Shown here one piece after another: positions 8,277 to 15,556 of a stretch of DNA of 31,224 nt. The translations under genes and the position numbers were made by a program. The stretch covers positions 1 to 31,224 of the forward strand of contig DATBDM010000085.1 of NCBI GenBank assembly GCA_036269915.1, read 5' to 3'. This stretch comes from DATBDM01 sp036269915. Its GTDB lineage: Bacteria > Actinomycetota > Thermoleophilia > Solirubrobacterales > Solirubrobacteraceae. The stretch's first letter is position 1; every line of letters starts with the position of its first letter. Below the pieces are notes generated by a model, which was not told the DNA's origin, made no database searches, and was given only the letters and a program-made list of their open reading frames with translations.

Positions 8277-9647
8277 TCAGGCCGGGTCTGACCCGACGAG
8301 CGCCACGAGCCGGCCGCACACGCCGTCGGCCTCCTCGCGTGTCGGCGCCTCGACCATCACACGCACCAGCGGCTCGGTGCCGCTGGGTCGGACCAGCACC
8401 CGGCCGCGTCCCTCCAGCGCGGCCGACTCCCGGTCGACGTCCTCGCGCAGCGCATCGACCGCGGCCGACAGCGCCGCGCGGTCCGGGAGCCGCACGTTGA
8501 CCAGCACCTGCGGGAGCTTCTCCATCGCTCCTCGTCGTGCGAGGTCGCCGTCGCCCAGCGCCTCGAGCGAGAGCAGCGCGGCGGCAATGCCGTCGCCCGA
8601 CGGCACGAACGAGGTGTCGATGATGTGGCCCGACTGCTCGCCGCCGAGCGTCCAGCCGCGGTCTCGCAGCGCCTCGAGCACGTAGCGGTCGCCGACGTCG
8701 GTCGTCGCGACCTGCACGCCGGCGGCGGCCATCGCCTGGTGGAAGCCGAAGTTGGTCATCACCGTCACCGCGACGCCGTCACCCGGCAGGCGGCCGCAGC
8801 GGCGCAGGTGCAGGGCGGCGAGCGCGATCAGCTCGTCGCCGTCGACGACGGTGCCGGTGCGGTCGGCGGCGAGCACGCGGTCGCCGTCCCCGTCGAAGGC
8901 GAAGCCGAGGTCATAGCCGCCGCCGGCGACGGCCGCGGCGAGCGCCTCGACGTGGGTCGAGCCGCAGCCGGCGTTGATGTTGCGCCCGTCGGGCTCCGCG
9001 GCGACGACCTCGACCGTCGCGCCGAGGCGGCGGAAGATCTCCGGGGCGGCCGCGTAGGTCGCGCCGTTGGCGCAGTCGAGCAGGATCCGGCGCCCGCTCA
9101 GGTCCAGGCCGGAGAAGCGCTCCGCGAGCGCGTCCACGTAGTCGCCGAGCACGCCCTCGAGCCGGCGCACGCGGCCGATCGCCGCGGCCGGCGCGGGCGG
9201 CTGCTCGAGCGCCGCCTCGATCTCGAGCTCGGTCGCGTCGGAGAGCTTGAAGCCGTCGCCGCCGAAGAACTTGATGCCGTTGTCGGCGAACGGGTTGTGC
9301 GAGGCGGAGAGCACCACGCCGAGGTCGTAGCCGTGGCGGCGGATCTCGAGCGGGGCGCCGGGGGTCGGCAGCACGCCGCCGAGCAGCGCCTCGCCGCCCG
9401 CGGCGGCGATGCCTGCCGCGACCGCGGCCTCGAGCATCTCCCCCGACTCGCGCGTGTCGCGGATCACGAGCACGCGCGCGCGGCTGCCGCCGGACACCCG
9501 CGCCGTGGCGGCGCGGGCCAGCGCCAGCGCCAGCTCCGCGGTGACGACCTCGCCCGCGACTCCGCGGACGCCGTCGGTGCCGAACAGCTTGCGGACCCGG
9601 CGCGGCTCGTCTCGCGCAGGGCCCCCGAGGGCCGTGCGGAGTTCCAT
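8277..9647 (-). CDS. glmM: Phosphoglucosamine mutase
   Basis: Converts glucosamine-6-phosphate to glucosamine-1-phosphate in the cytoplasm, the step after GlmS on the way to UDP-GlcNAc. 456 residues, near the family's usual 445-450. The phosphoserine loop SASHNP is at 114-119 (Ser116), the metal-binding DGDGDR loop at 252-257, the sugar-binding GGEQSGH at 335-341 and the phosphate-binding RPSGTEP at 420-426. Homologues usually begin at the equivalent of RKLFGTDG; here 17 extra residues precede it because the only start codon in range is the ATG at 9647 (the codon before the conserved segment is GTC). Only four bases separate it from the rpsI stop, so it is almost certainly cotranscribed with rplM-rpsI. 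Confidence 0.97.
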   Translation of the reverse strand: MELRTALGGPARDEPRRVRKLFGTDGVRGVAGEVVTAELALALARAATARVSGGSRARVLVIRDTRESGEMLEAAVAAGIAAAGGEALLGGVLPTPGAPLEIRRHGYDLGVVLSASHNPFADNGIKFFGGDGFKLSDATELEIEAALEQPPAPAAAIGRVRRLEGVLGDYVDALAERFSGLDLSGRRILLDCANGATYAAAPEIFRRLGATVEVVAAEPDGRNINAGCGSTHVEALAAAVAGGGYDLGFAFDGDGDRVLAADRTGTVVDGDELIALAALHLRRCGRLPGDGVAVTVMTNFGFHQAMAAAGVQVATTDVGDRYVLEALRDRGWTLGGEQSGHIIDTSFVPSGDGIAAALLSLEALGDGDLARRGAMEKLPQVLVNVRLPDRAALSAAVDALREDVDRESAALEGRGRVLVRPSGTEPLVRVMVEAPTREEADGVCGRLVALVGSDPA

Positions 9648-9651
9648 CCCG

Positions 9652-10371
9652 CTAGCGCTTGGAGAACTGCGGCCGCTTGCGGGCCTTCTTCAGGCCGGCC
9701 TTCTTGCGCTCCTTGACGCGCGGGTCGCGCGTGAGGAAGCCGCGGCGCTTGAGCTCCACACGCAGCGTCGGGGCGGCCTCGATGAGCGCGCGCGAGATGC
9801 CGTGGCGCAGGGCGCCGGCCTGGGCCGACACGCCACCGCCCTGGATCGACGCGATCACGTCGATGCGCGTCTCGTAGCCGACGGTCTCCAGCGGCTGGCG
9901 GATCGTGCGCTGCAGCGCGGTGCGCGGGAAGTGCTGCTCGAGTGTGCGGCCGTTGACGACGTACGCGCCGGTGCCGGGGCGCAGCGACACGCGGGCGATC
10001 GCGCTCTTGCGCTTGCCGGTGGCGCGGTAGCGCGCGGCGGCGGCGAGGTCGATCGACGCGTCGGCGATCGGCTGCGTCAGGTCCTCGGAGTCGCTGTCGT
10101 CGGAGGCCTCGGCCTCGTCGTCGTCCTCTGAGTAGTAGGCCGGGCGGTCGCCCTCGCCGTCGCGGACGATGTCGACCTCGAGGTCGGCGCCGGGGATCTC
10201 GGGCTTGACGCGAGGAGTCTGCTCCTCCTCGACGTCCTCCTCCAGATCCTCGTCGGTCACGACCGCGTCACCTTCGACGACGACCTCGTCGGCAGCGGCC
10301 TCGACGGGCTGCTCCTCGGTGGTCTCCTCGGCTGTGGGCTGCTCCTGCTCGTTCTTCTCTTCGTCCGCCAT
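9652..10371 (-). CDS. rpsI: 30S ribosomal protein S9 with long acidic N-terminal extension
   Basis: The C-terminal 126 residues (about 114-239) are ordinary bacterial S9: ARYRATGKRKSAIARV at the start, IQGGGVSAQAGALRHGISRAL in the middle (177-196), LTRDPRVKERKK, and the invariant SKR tail that reaches the P-site tRNA. Before it lie about 110 residues in which I count 43 Asp/Glu, with strings such as EDLEEDVEEE and SEDDDEAEASDDSDSED, and only a handful of basic residues. This part should be disordered and strongly negative. Many actinobacterial S9 proteins carry a shorter acidic leader; this one is unusually long. The ATG at 10371 has AGGAGA just upstream, overlapping the rplM stop, so the long form is the likely product. 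Confidence 0.97.
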   Translation of the reverse strand: MADEEKNEQEQPTAEETTEEQPVEAAADEVVVEGDAVVTDEDLEEDVEEEQTPRVKPEIPGADLEVDIVRDGEGDRPAYYSEDDDEAEASDDSDSEDLTQPIADASIDLAAAARYRATGKRKSAIARVSLRPGTGAYVVNGRTLEQHFPRTALQRTIRQPLETVGYETRIDVIASIQGGGVSAQAGALRHGISRALIEAAPTLRVELKRRGFLTRDPRVKERKKAGLKKARKRPQFSKR

Positions 10372-10378
10372 GGTTCTC

Positions 10379-10816
10379 CTACCGAGTCTTCAGTTCGAGC
10401 GCCCGCGGCTGCTGCGCGGCGTGCGGATGGTCGGGACCGGCGTAGACCTTGAGCTTGGTGAGCTGCTTGCGGCCGAGGCGGTTGCGCGGCAGCATGCCCT
10501 TGACGGCGAGCCGGATGACCTCCTCGGGACGCCGCTCGAGCATGTCGTTGAGCGTGCGCGTCTTGAGGCCGCCGGGATAGCCGGAGTGCCGGTGGTAGAG
10601 CTTCTCCTGCCGCTTTTGACCCGTGACGGAGATCTTCTCCGCGTTGACCACGACCACGAAGTCACCCGTGTCGATGTGCGGCGTGTAGGTCGGCTTGCGC
10701 TTGCCGCGCAGCGCGTCGGCGATCTGGGTCGCCAGGCGGCCGAGGGTCTGGCCCTCCGCGTCGACGAGGAGCCAGTTGCGCTCGCGATCTAGGGGGGTGG
10801 CGACGTAGGTCTTCAA
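10379..10816 (-). CDS. rplM: 50S ribosomal protein L13
   Basis: 145 residues, the normal length. KTYVATPLDRERNWLLVDA at the start, LGRLATQIA at about 24-32, and GMLPRNRLGR with KLKVYAGPDHPHAAQQP near the end identify L13, an early-assembly protein of the large subunit. The start is TTG at 10816 because it puts the conserved KTYVA at residue 2; no ATG is in range and there is no good Shine-Dalgarno sequence, which fits regulated or weak initiation. It is the first gene of rplM-rpsI-glmM and is divergent from lgt. A strong hairpin lies in its leader (10857-10873). Confidence 0.97.
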   Translation of the reverse strand: MKTYVATPLDRERNWLLVDAEGQTLGRLATQIADALRGKRKPTYTPHIDTGDFVVVVNAEKISVTGQKRQEKLYHRHSGYPGGLKTRTLNDMLERRPEEVIRLAVKGMLPRNRLGRKQLTKLKVYAGPDHPHAAQQPRALELKTR

Positions 10817-10894
10817 GGAAGTCAGGTGGTGGTCGTTGCCGAGGGCATGGAGACATCGCGCGGAGTCCGCGCGGCGGTCGACCATCATAGCGGC
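10817..10894. promoter_or_regulatory. Divergent rplM/lgt promoter region
   Basis: On the minus strand TATGAT (10889-10884) is a near-consensus -10 for rplM, predicting a leader of about 60 bases. On the plus strand the overlapping hexamer CATCAT (10883-10888) lies six bases from the lgt GTG, so lgt could be leaderless. No consensus -35 is clear on either strand. The two predicted transcription starts are about 18 bases apart. Confidence 0.45.
10857..10873 (-). promoter_or_regulatory. Hairpin in the rplM leader
   Basis: CGCGCGG and CCGCGCG form a perfect 7-bp G/C stem around a three-base loop in the predicted untranslated leader, 41 bases before the TTG start. Ribosomal-protein leaders commonly carry such elements for autogenous control, and L13 leaders are known in other phyla; whether L13 binds this one is inference. 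Confidence 0.4.
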
Positions 10895-11740
10895 GTGCTC
10901 CTTGCCTTCCTCCCCAGCCCGTCGTCGAACGGCATCCAGATCGGTCCGGTGCTCCTGCACGCCTACGGGCTCTGCTACGTGGTGGCGATCATCGCCGCCG
11001 TCGTCATCTCCAGCCGGCGCTGGGCGGCGAAGGGCGGCGACCCGTCGCTGCCGCAGGAGGTCGCGATCTGGGGCGTGCCGGCCGGGCTGATCGGGGGGCG
11101 GCTGTACTTCCTCGCCACGAGCTGGAACGAGGTCCCCGACCACTGGTGGGGGCCGTTCGCGATCTGGAAGGGCGGCCTCGGCATCTGGGGCGGGATCGCC
11201 GGCGGCGTCCTCGGCGGCCTCATCGTCCTGCGCCGCCGCAAGGTCGACATCCCGCTGTTCATGGACTGCGCGGCGCCCGGGCTGCTGGTCGCGCAGGCGA
11301 TCGGGCGGATCGGCAACTGGTTCAACCAGGAGCTCTTCGGCGGCCCGACGACGCTGCCGTGGGGGCTCGAGATCGATCCCCAGCACCGCCCGGCGGGCGA
11401 CGCCCAGTACGCCACCTTCCACCCCACGTTCCTCTACGAGCTGATCTGGAACCTGGCGCTCGCCGCCTTCCTGGTGATCCTCGGCCGCCGGCGACACATC
11501 CGCCCGCCGGGGATCTTCGCGCTCTACGTGGCGGGCTACTCGTTCGCGCGCATCGGCGAGGAGCTGCTGCGCACGGACCCGTCCAAGCACGTGCTGGGCA
11601 TGCGGTTGAACTTCTGGGTCGCGCTCGTGCTGTGCGTCGGAGGGCTCGTGTGGTTCTGGCGCACGCAGCGCGCGGGCCGCGACGAACGCGCCGGTCAGTC
11701 GCCCGGCCGCACCGCCGCGCCGGACTCCGCCGCGCGGTAG
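10895..11740 (+). CDS. lgt: Prolipoprotein diacylglyceryl transferase
   Basis: Transfers diacylglycerol from phosphatidylglycerol to the lipobox cysteine of prolipoproteins at the cytoplasmic membrane. 281 residues from GTG 10895. About seven hydrophobic segments are visible, with the Lgt signature GRIGNWFNQELFG at 137-149, HPTFLYE at 176-182 and GEELLRTD at 221-228. A longer reading from GTG 10826 would add 23 non-hydrophobic residues and leave only nine bases to the divergent rplM start, so I prefer the shorter form. There is no clear Shine-Dalgarno site. The 3' end overlaps the convergent oxidoreductase gene by 46 bases, and the last about 25 residues are a polar, low-complexity tail. Confidence 0.95.
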   Translation: MLLAFLPSPSSNGIQIGPVLLHAYGLCYVVAIIAAVVISSRRWAAKGGDPSLPQEVAIWGVPAGLIGGRLYFLATSWNEVPDHWWGPFAIWKGGLGIWGGIAGGVLGGLIVLRRRKVDIPLFMDCAAPGLLVAQAIGRIGNWFNQELFGGPTTLPWGLEIDPQHRPAGDAQYATFHPTFLYELIWNLALAAFLVILGRRRHIRPPGIFALYVAGYSFARIGEELLRTDPSKHVLGMRLNFWVALVLCVGGLVWFWRTQRAGRDERAGQSPGRTAAPDSAAR

Positions 11741-12684
11741 AGCGCGGCGATCGCGCGCGCCTGGCCGAGCGCGTCCTCGCGCCCGAGCGGCGGCGGGCCG
11801 CCGGCGCCGCGCACCGCATCGCCGACGCGCTCGAGCTCGAGCCGGTAGGAGCTCTCGACGGCGGGAGCGATCACCTCGACGGCGCCGTCCGCGCGCGTGA
11901 GCAGGATGCCGGGCTCCAGGCAGTGCCAGGGGTCGTTGACGCGGATCGTCCCCGCGCTGCCCACCACCTCCAGGTGCGAGCGATCGGGCACGTGGAAGCC
12001 GCAGTCGAAGTGCGCGAGCACGCCGCCCGCGAAGGACAGCGTCCCGGCCAGCCGCACGTCGACGCCGCTCGGCCCGAGGTCCTGCTGCGCGGTGAGCGCC
12101 TCGGGCTCGCCCGCCAGCAGCCGCGCGGCGCTGACGCAGTAGCAGCCGACGTCCATCAGCCCGCCGCCGTCGAGCTCGGCGCTCAGGCGCGCGTCGTCCG
12201 GGTCCTCGCAGGGGTGCGTGAACGCGGAGGCGATCGTCCGCAGCTCGCCGATCGCCCCGTCGCGGAGGAGCTCGGCGAGGCGCTCGATCTGCGGGTTGTA
12301 GCGGTACATGTAGGCCTCGGAGAGCACGAGGCCGGCGCGCTCGGCGGCGTCGAAGGCCTCCCGGACCTCCACCGGCCGGCGGCTGTAGGGCTTCTCGCAG
12401 AGCACGTGCTTGCCGGCCGCGAGCGCCTTCAGCGTCCACGGATGGTGCAGCGCGTTGGGCAGCGGGACGTAGACCGCCTCGACCTCCGGGTCGGCGAGCA
12501 GCGCCTCGTAGGAGCCGTGGGCGCGCGCGATGCCGTGACGCTGCGCGAACTCTGCCGCCCGATCGCCGTCGCGCGAGCCGACGGCGACTACCTCGACAGC
12601 GTCGGAGCGCCGCGCGCCGGCCAGCAGCTTCTCGTTGATCGCCGCCGTGGAGAGGATCCCCCAGCGGACGGGCGCTACTCCCAC
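11695..12684 (-). CDS. Gfo/Idh/MocA-family NAD(P)-dependent oxidoreductase
   Basis: 329 residues. The N-terminal Rossmann part starts VRWGILSTAAINEKLL (the family's G-I-x-G-x-A pattern in altered form), followed by VVAVGSRD and the EKP motif at 97-99 (CEKPYSRRP), which contributes the catalytic lysine K98. The C-terminal alpha/beta domain contains GGGLMDVGCYCVSAARLL, where the aspartate and downstream region normally sit at the substrate pocket. Members oxidise sugars, inositols or related hydroxyl compounds; the substrate here is unknown. The GTG start at 12684 overlaps the end of guaA by 10 bases, implying coupling, though no functional link to GMP synthesis is obvious. The 3' end overlaps lgt on the other strand. 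Confidence 0.88.
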   Translation of the reverse strand: MGVAPVRWGILSTAAINEKLLAGARRSDAVEVVAVGSRDGDRAAEFAQRHGIARAHGSYEALLADPEVEAVYVPLPNALHHPWTLKALAAGKHVLCEKPYSRRPVEVREAFDAAERAGLVLSEAYMYRYNPQIERLAELLRDGAIGELRTIASAFTHPCEDPDDARLSAELDGGGLMDVGCYCVSAARLLAGEPEALTAQQDLGPSGVDVRLAGTLSFAGGVLAHFDCGFHVPDRSHLEVVGSAGTIRVNDPWHCLEPGILLTRADGAVEVIAPAVESSYRLELERVGDAVRGAGGPPPLGREDALGQARAIAALYRAAESGAAVRPGD

Positions 12685-14300
12685 TCGATCGTCCCGGGCG
12701 GCTTGCTCGTGATGTCGAGCACCACCCGGTTGACCTCGCGGATCTCGTTGATCATCCGCGACGCGACCTGCTCGAGCAGGTCGTACGGCAGCCGCGCCCA
12801 GTCAGCGGTCATGGCGTCGTCGGAGGTGACGGCGCGGATCGCCACGAGGTAGCCGTAGGTGCGCTCGTCGCCCTGCACGCCGACCGTGCGGATGTCGGGC
12901 AGCACGCAGAAGGACTGCCACAGCTCGCGGTAGAGCCCGGCCTTGCGGATCTCGTCCTGGAGGATCGCGTCGGCGTTGCGCAGCGTGTCCAGGCGCTCCT
13001 TGGTCGCCTCGCCACCGACGATGCGGATCGCCAGTCCCGGCCCCGGGAACGGCTGGCGCCAGACCAGCCGCTCGGGCAACCCGAGCTCGGCCCCGACGGC
13101 GCGCACCTCGTCCTTGAACAGCGCCCGCAGCGGCTCGACGAGCTCGAACTCGAGGTCCTCGGGCAGGCCGCCGACGTTGTGGTGGGACTTGATCGTCGCC
13201 GCCCCGGTGCCGCCGCCGGACTCGATCACGTCCGAGTACAGCGTGCCCTGCACGAGGTACTTCGCGTCGCCGATCCTGGCCGCCTCCTCCTCGAAGACGC
13301 GGATGAACTCGGCGCCGATCGCCTTGCGCTTGGCCTCCGGCTCGCTCACGCCCGCGAGCCGCGCGAGGAAGCGCTCCTCGGCATCGACCGCGACGAGCGG
13401 CACCTTGAAGTGGTCGCGGAACGCGGCGATCACCTGCTCGCCCTCGTTCTTGCGCATCAGCCCGTGGTCGACGAACACGCAGGTCAGCTGGTCGCCGACC
13501 GCGCGGTGCACGAGCAGCGCGGCGACCGATGAGTCGACCCCGCCCGAGAGCCCGCAGACCACGCGCCCGTCGCCGACCTGGCGGCGGATGGCCTCGACCT
13601 GCTCGTCGATGATCGACGCCGCGCTCCACGTGCGCTCGCAGCCGCAGATGTCCTCGAGGAAGGTGGTCAGCACCTGCTGGCCGTAGGGCGTGTGGACGAC
13701 CTCGGGGTGGAACTGGATCCCGTAGATGCCGCGCTCGGGGCTCTCGAGCGCGGCGACCGGCGACGCGGTGGAGCTCGCCAGCGCGGCGAACCCGGGCGGC
13801 GCCTCGTAGACCGTGTCGCGATGGGACATCCAGCAGGCCTGCTCGGGCGGCGTGCCCGCGAGCAGCTGGCCGGGCTCGTGCACGGTGAGCGCCGAGCGGC
13901 CGAACTCGCCGATCTCCGCGCCCTCGACCTTGCCGCCCAGCGTCAGTGCGATCGCCTGCATGCCGTAGCAGATGCCGAGCACCGGGATCCCGAGCTCGAG
14001 CAGCTCCGGATCCAGCCGTGGCGCCCCCGGCGCGTACACCGACGCCGGACCGCCGGACAGGATCAGGCCCTTCGGGTTGCGGCGGCGCACCTCGTCGACG
14101 CCGACGTGGTGCGGCAGCAACTCGGAGAAGACGCCGCACTCGCGGACGCGGCGGGCGATCAGCTGCGAGTACTGGCCGCCGTAGTCGAGCACCACGACCT
14201 CGTCGGTCGCGACGCCGCGTTCGAGCTCGAGCTCCTCGACGGGCTGGTCCGCGGGCAGGGCCGAGCCCCGCCCGCGCGACTGCAGGTCAGCTTGCGACAA
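12675..14300 (-). CDS. guaA: GMP synthase (glutamine-hydrolysing)
   Basis: Converts XMP, ATP and glutamine to GMP. 541 residues in two parts: a class I glutamine amidotransferase (VVVLDYGGQYSQLIARRVRE at 35-54, catalytic Cys111 in GICYGMQ, His198 and Glu200 in FHPEV) and an ATP-pyrophosphatase with P-loop GLSGGVDSS (250-258) followed by the dimerisation domain ending in the typical KPPGTIEWE. The start is TTG at 14300, inside the last codons of guaB3 (14-base overlap); no ATG occurs before the conserved region, and the approximately 30 residues before it are poorly conserved, so the exact start is the least certain part. The overlap suggests translational coupling with guaB3. Confidence 0.97.
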   Translation of the reverse strand: MSQADLQSRGRGSALPADQPVEELELERGVATDEVVVLDYGGQYSQLIARRVRECGVFSELLPHHVGVDEVRRRNPKGLILSGGPASVYAPGAPRLDPELLELGIPVLGICYGMQAIALTLGGKVEGAEIGEFGRSALTVHEPGQLLAGTPPEQACWMSHRDTVYEAPPGFAALASSTASPVAALESPERGIYGIQFHPEVVHTPYGQQVLTTFLEDICGCERTWSAASIIDEQVEAIRRQVGDGRVVCGLSGGVDSSVAALLVHRAVGDQLTCVFVDHGLMRKNEGEQVIAAFRDHFKVPLVAVDAEERFLARLAGVSEPEAKRKAIGAEFIRVFEEEAARIGDAKYLVQGTLYSDVIESGGGTGAATIKSHHNVGGLPEDLEFELVEPLRALFKDEVRAVGAELGLPERLVWRQPFPGPGLAIRIVGGEATKERLDTLRNADAILQDEIRKAGLYRELWQSFCVLPDIRTVGVQGDERTYGYLVAIRAVTSDDAMTADWARLPYDLLEQVASRMINEIREVNRVVLDITSKPPGTIEWE

Positions 14301-15477
14301 GCGACACGTTCCCGCCGCGCGCCGCCATGCCGATCGACTGCTCGCGCTGGAGGTGCTTGCCCTCGGTCTGCAGCGCGGGCGCCACCATCAGCTCGGCCCG
14401 GTTGAACTCGGCGATGTCCTGGTAGCCGCACGTCGCCATCGACGTGCGCAGGCCGCCCATCAGGTTGAACGTGCCGTCGTTCTCGCGCGCGGGGCCCGAG
14501 ATGATCTCCTCGAGCGTCCCGTTCTGCGTGGTCTTCACGCGCGCCCCGCGGGGGAGCGTCGGGTGGAACGTGGCCATGCCCCAATGGAACCCGTGGCCGG
14601 GGGCCTCGTAGGCGCGGGCGAGCGGGGAGCCGACCATCGCCGCGTCGGCGCCGCAGGCGATCGCCTTCGCGACGTCGCCGCCGGTGCGCATGCCGCCGTC
14701 GGCGATCACGCGCACGTACTCGCCGGTCTCGAGCATGTGCTGCGAGCGCGCGCCCGCGACGTCGGCGATCGCCGTCGCCTGTGGGACGCCGACGCCGAGC
14801 ACGCCGCGCGTGGTGCACGCCGCGCCGGGACCGACGCCGACGAGCACGCCCGCGCAGCCGGTGCGCATGAGGTGCAGGCCGGCCGAGTAGCTTGCGCAGC
14901 CGCCGAGGACGACGGGCACGGGGATCTCGCGCACGAACTCCTTGAGGTTGAGCACGTGGCCCTGGCTCGAGACGTGCTCGGCCGAGATGACCGTGCCCTG
15001 GATCACGAGGATGTCGAGACCGGCGTCGAGCGCGATCTCGTAGAACTGCTCGACGCGCTGCGGGGTGAGGGACGCGGCGGCCACGACGCCGTGCTCCTTG
15101 ATCTCGCGGATGCGCTGCGCGATCAGCTCCTCCTTGACCGGCTCGAGGTAGATCTCCTGCATCTCGCGCGTGGCCTGCTCGCGCGGCAGGCCCGCGATGC
15201 GCGCGAGGATGTCGTCCGCGTCCTCGTAGCGGGTCCAGATGCCTTCGAGGTTGAGGACCGCCAGTCCGCCGAGCCGCCCGATGATGCCCGCGCTGTCCGG
15301 GGAGACCACGCCGTCCATCGCGGAGGCCAGGAGCGGCAGCTCGAAGCGATAGGGCCCGAGCGTCCAGGAGATGTCGACGTCGTCGGGGTCGCGCGTCCTC
15401 CGCGACGGGACGATGGCGACATCATCGAATCCGTAGGCGCGACGCGCCTTCTTGCCTCGGCCGATCTCTACTTCCAT
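14287..15477 (-). CDS. guaB3: GuaB3-family IMP dehydrogenase-related protein
   Basis: 396 residues, too short for classical GuaB because there is no CBS-domain insertion. The TIM barrel keeps the IMPDH/GMP-reductase hallmarks: SAMDGVVSP at 52-60, the catalytic-Cys loop VGVGPGAACTTR (213-224, Cys221), DGGMRTGGD at 260-268, and a C-terminal flap region with NLMGGLRTSMATCGY. It matches the GuaB3 clade that is standard in actinobacteria next to guaA. In cyanobacteria this clade acts as an IMP dehydrogenase; in actinobacteria its exact reaction is not settled to my knowledge, so I do not call it IMPDH outright. The ATG at 15477 is preceded by AGGA. Together with guaA it forms a guanine-nucleotide unit. 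Confidence 0.93.
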   Translation of the reverse strand: MEVEIGRGKKARRAYGFDDVAIVPSRRTRDPDDVDISWTLGPYRFELPLLASAMDGVVSPDSAGIIGRLGGLAVLNLEGIWTRYEDADDILARIAGLPREQATREMQEIYLEPVKEELIAQRIREIKEHGVVAAASLTPQRVEQFYEIALDAGLDILVIQGTVISAEHVSSQGHVLNLKEFVREIPVPVVLGGCASYSAGLHLMRTGCAGVLVGVGPGAACTTRGVLGVGVPQATAIADVAGARSQHMLETGEYVRVIADGGMRTGGDVAKAIACGADAAMVGSPLARAYEAPGHGFHWGMATFHPTLPRGARVKTTQNGTLEEIISGPARENDGTFNLMGGLRTSMATCGYQDIAEFNRAELMVAPALQTEGKHLQREQSIGMAARGGNVSLVAS

Positions 15478-15556
15478 GGCGGGATCCTAGGGGTGGTGGC
15501 GGACGGGAAGCGGACGTCCGAGGCTAGAGCATGCGAGCGACGTTATGAGTCCGCGC
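15478..15556 (-). promoter_or_regulatory. Probable guaB3-guaA promoter region
   Basis: A 79-base gap between the sugar kinase and guaB3. The minus strand has TAGCCT at 15526-15521, a -10 form common in high-GC actinobacteria, about 44 bases before the ATG. Next to it is the palindrome CGGACGTCCG (15511-15520), which could be an operator. I see no clear -35. Confidence 0.35.

Noticed and set aside
10379..12439. A 686-codon minus-strand open frame that contains rplM at its end
   Set aside because: Everything upstream of codon TTG 10816 is antisense to lgt, Arg/Ala-rich and without a fold; it is a GC-rich shadow frame extending the real L13 gene.
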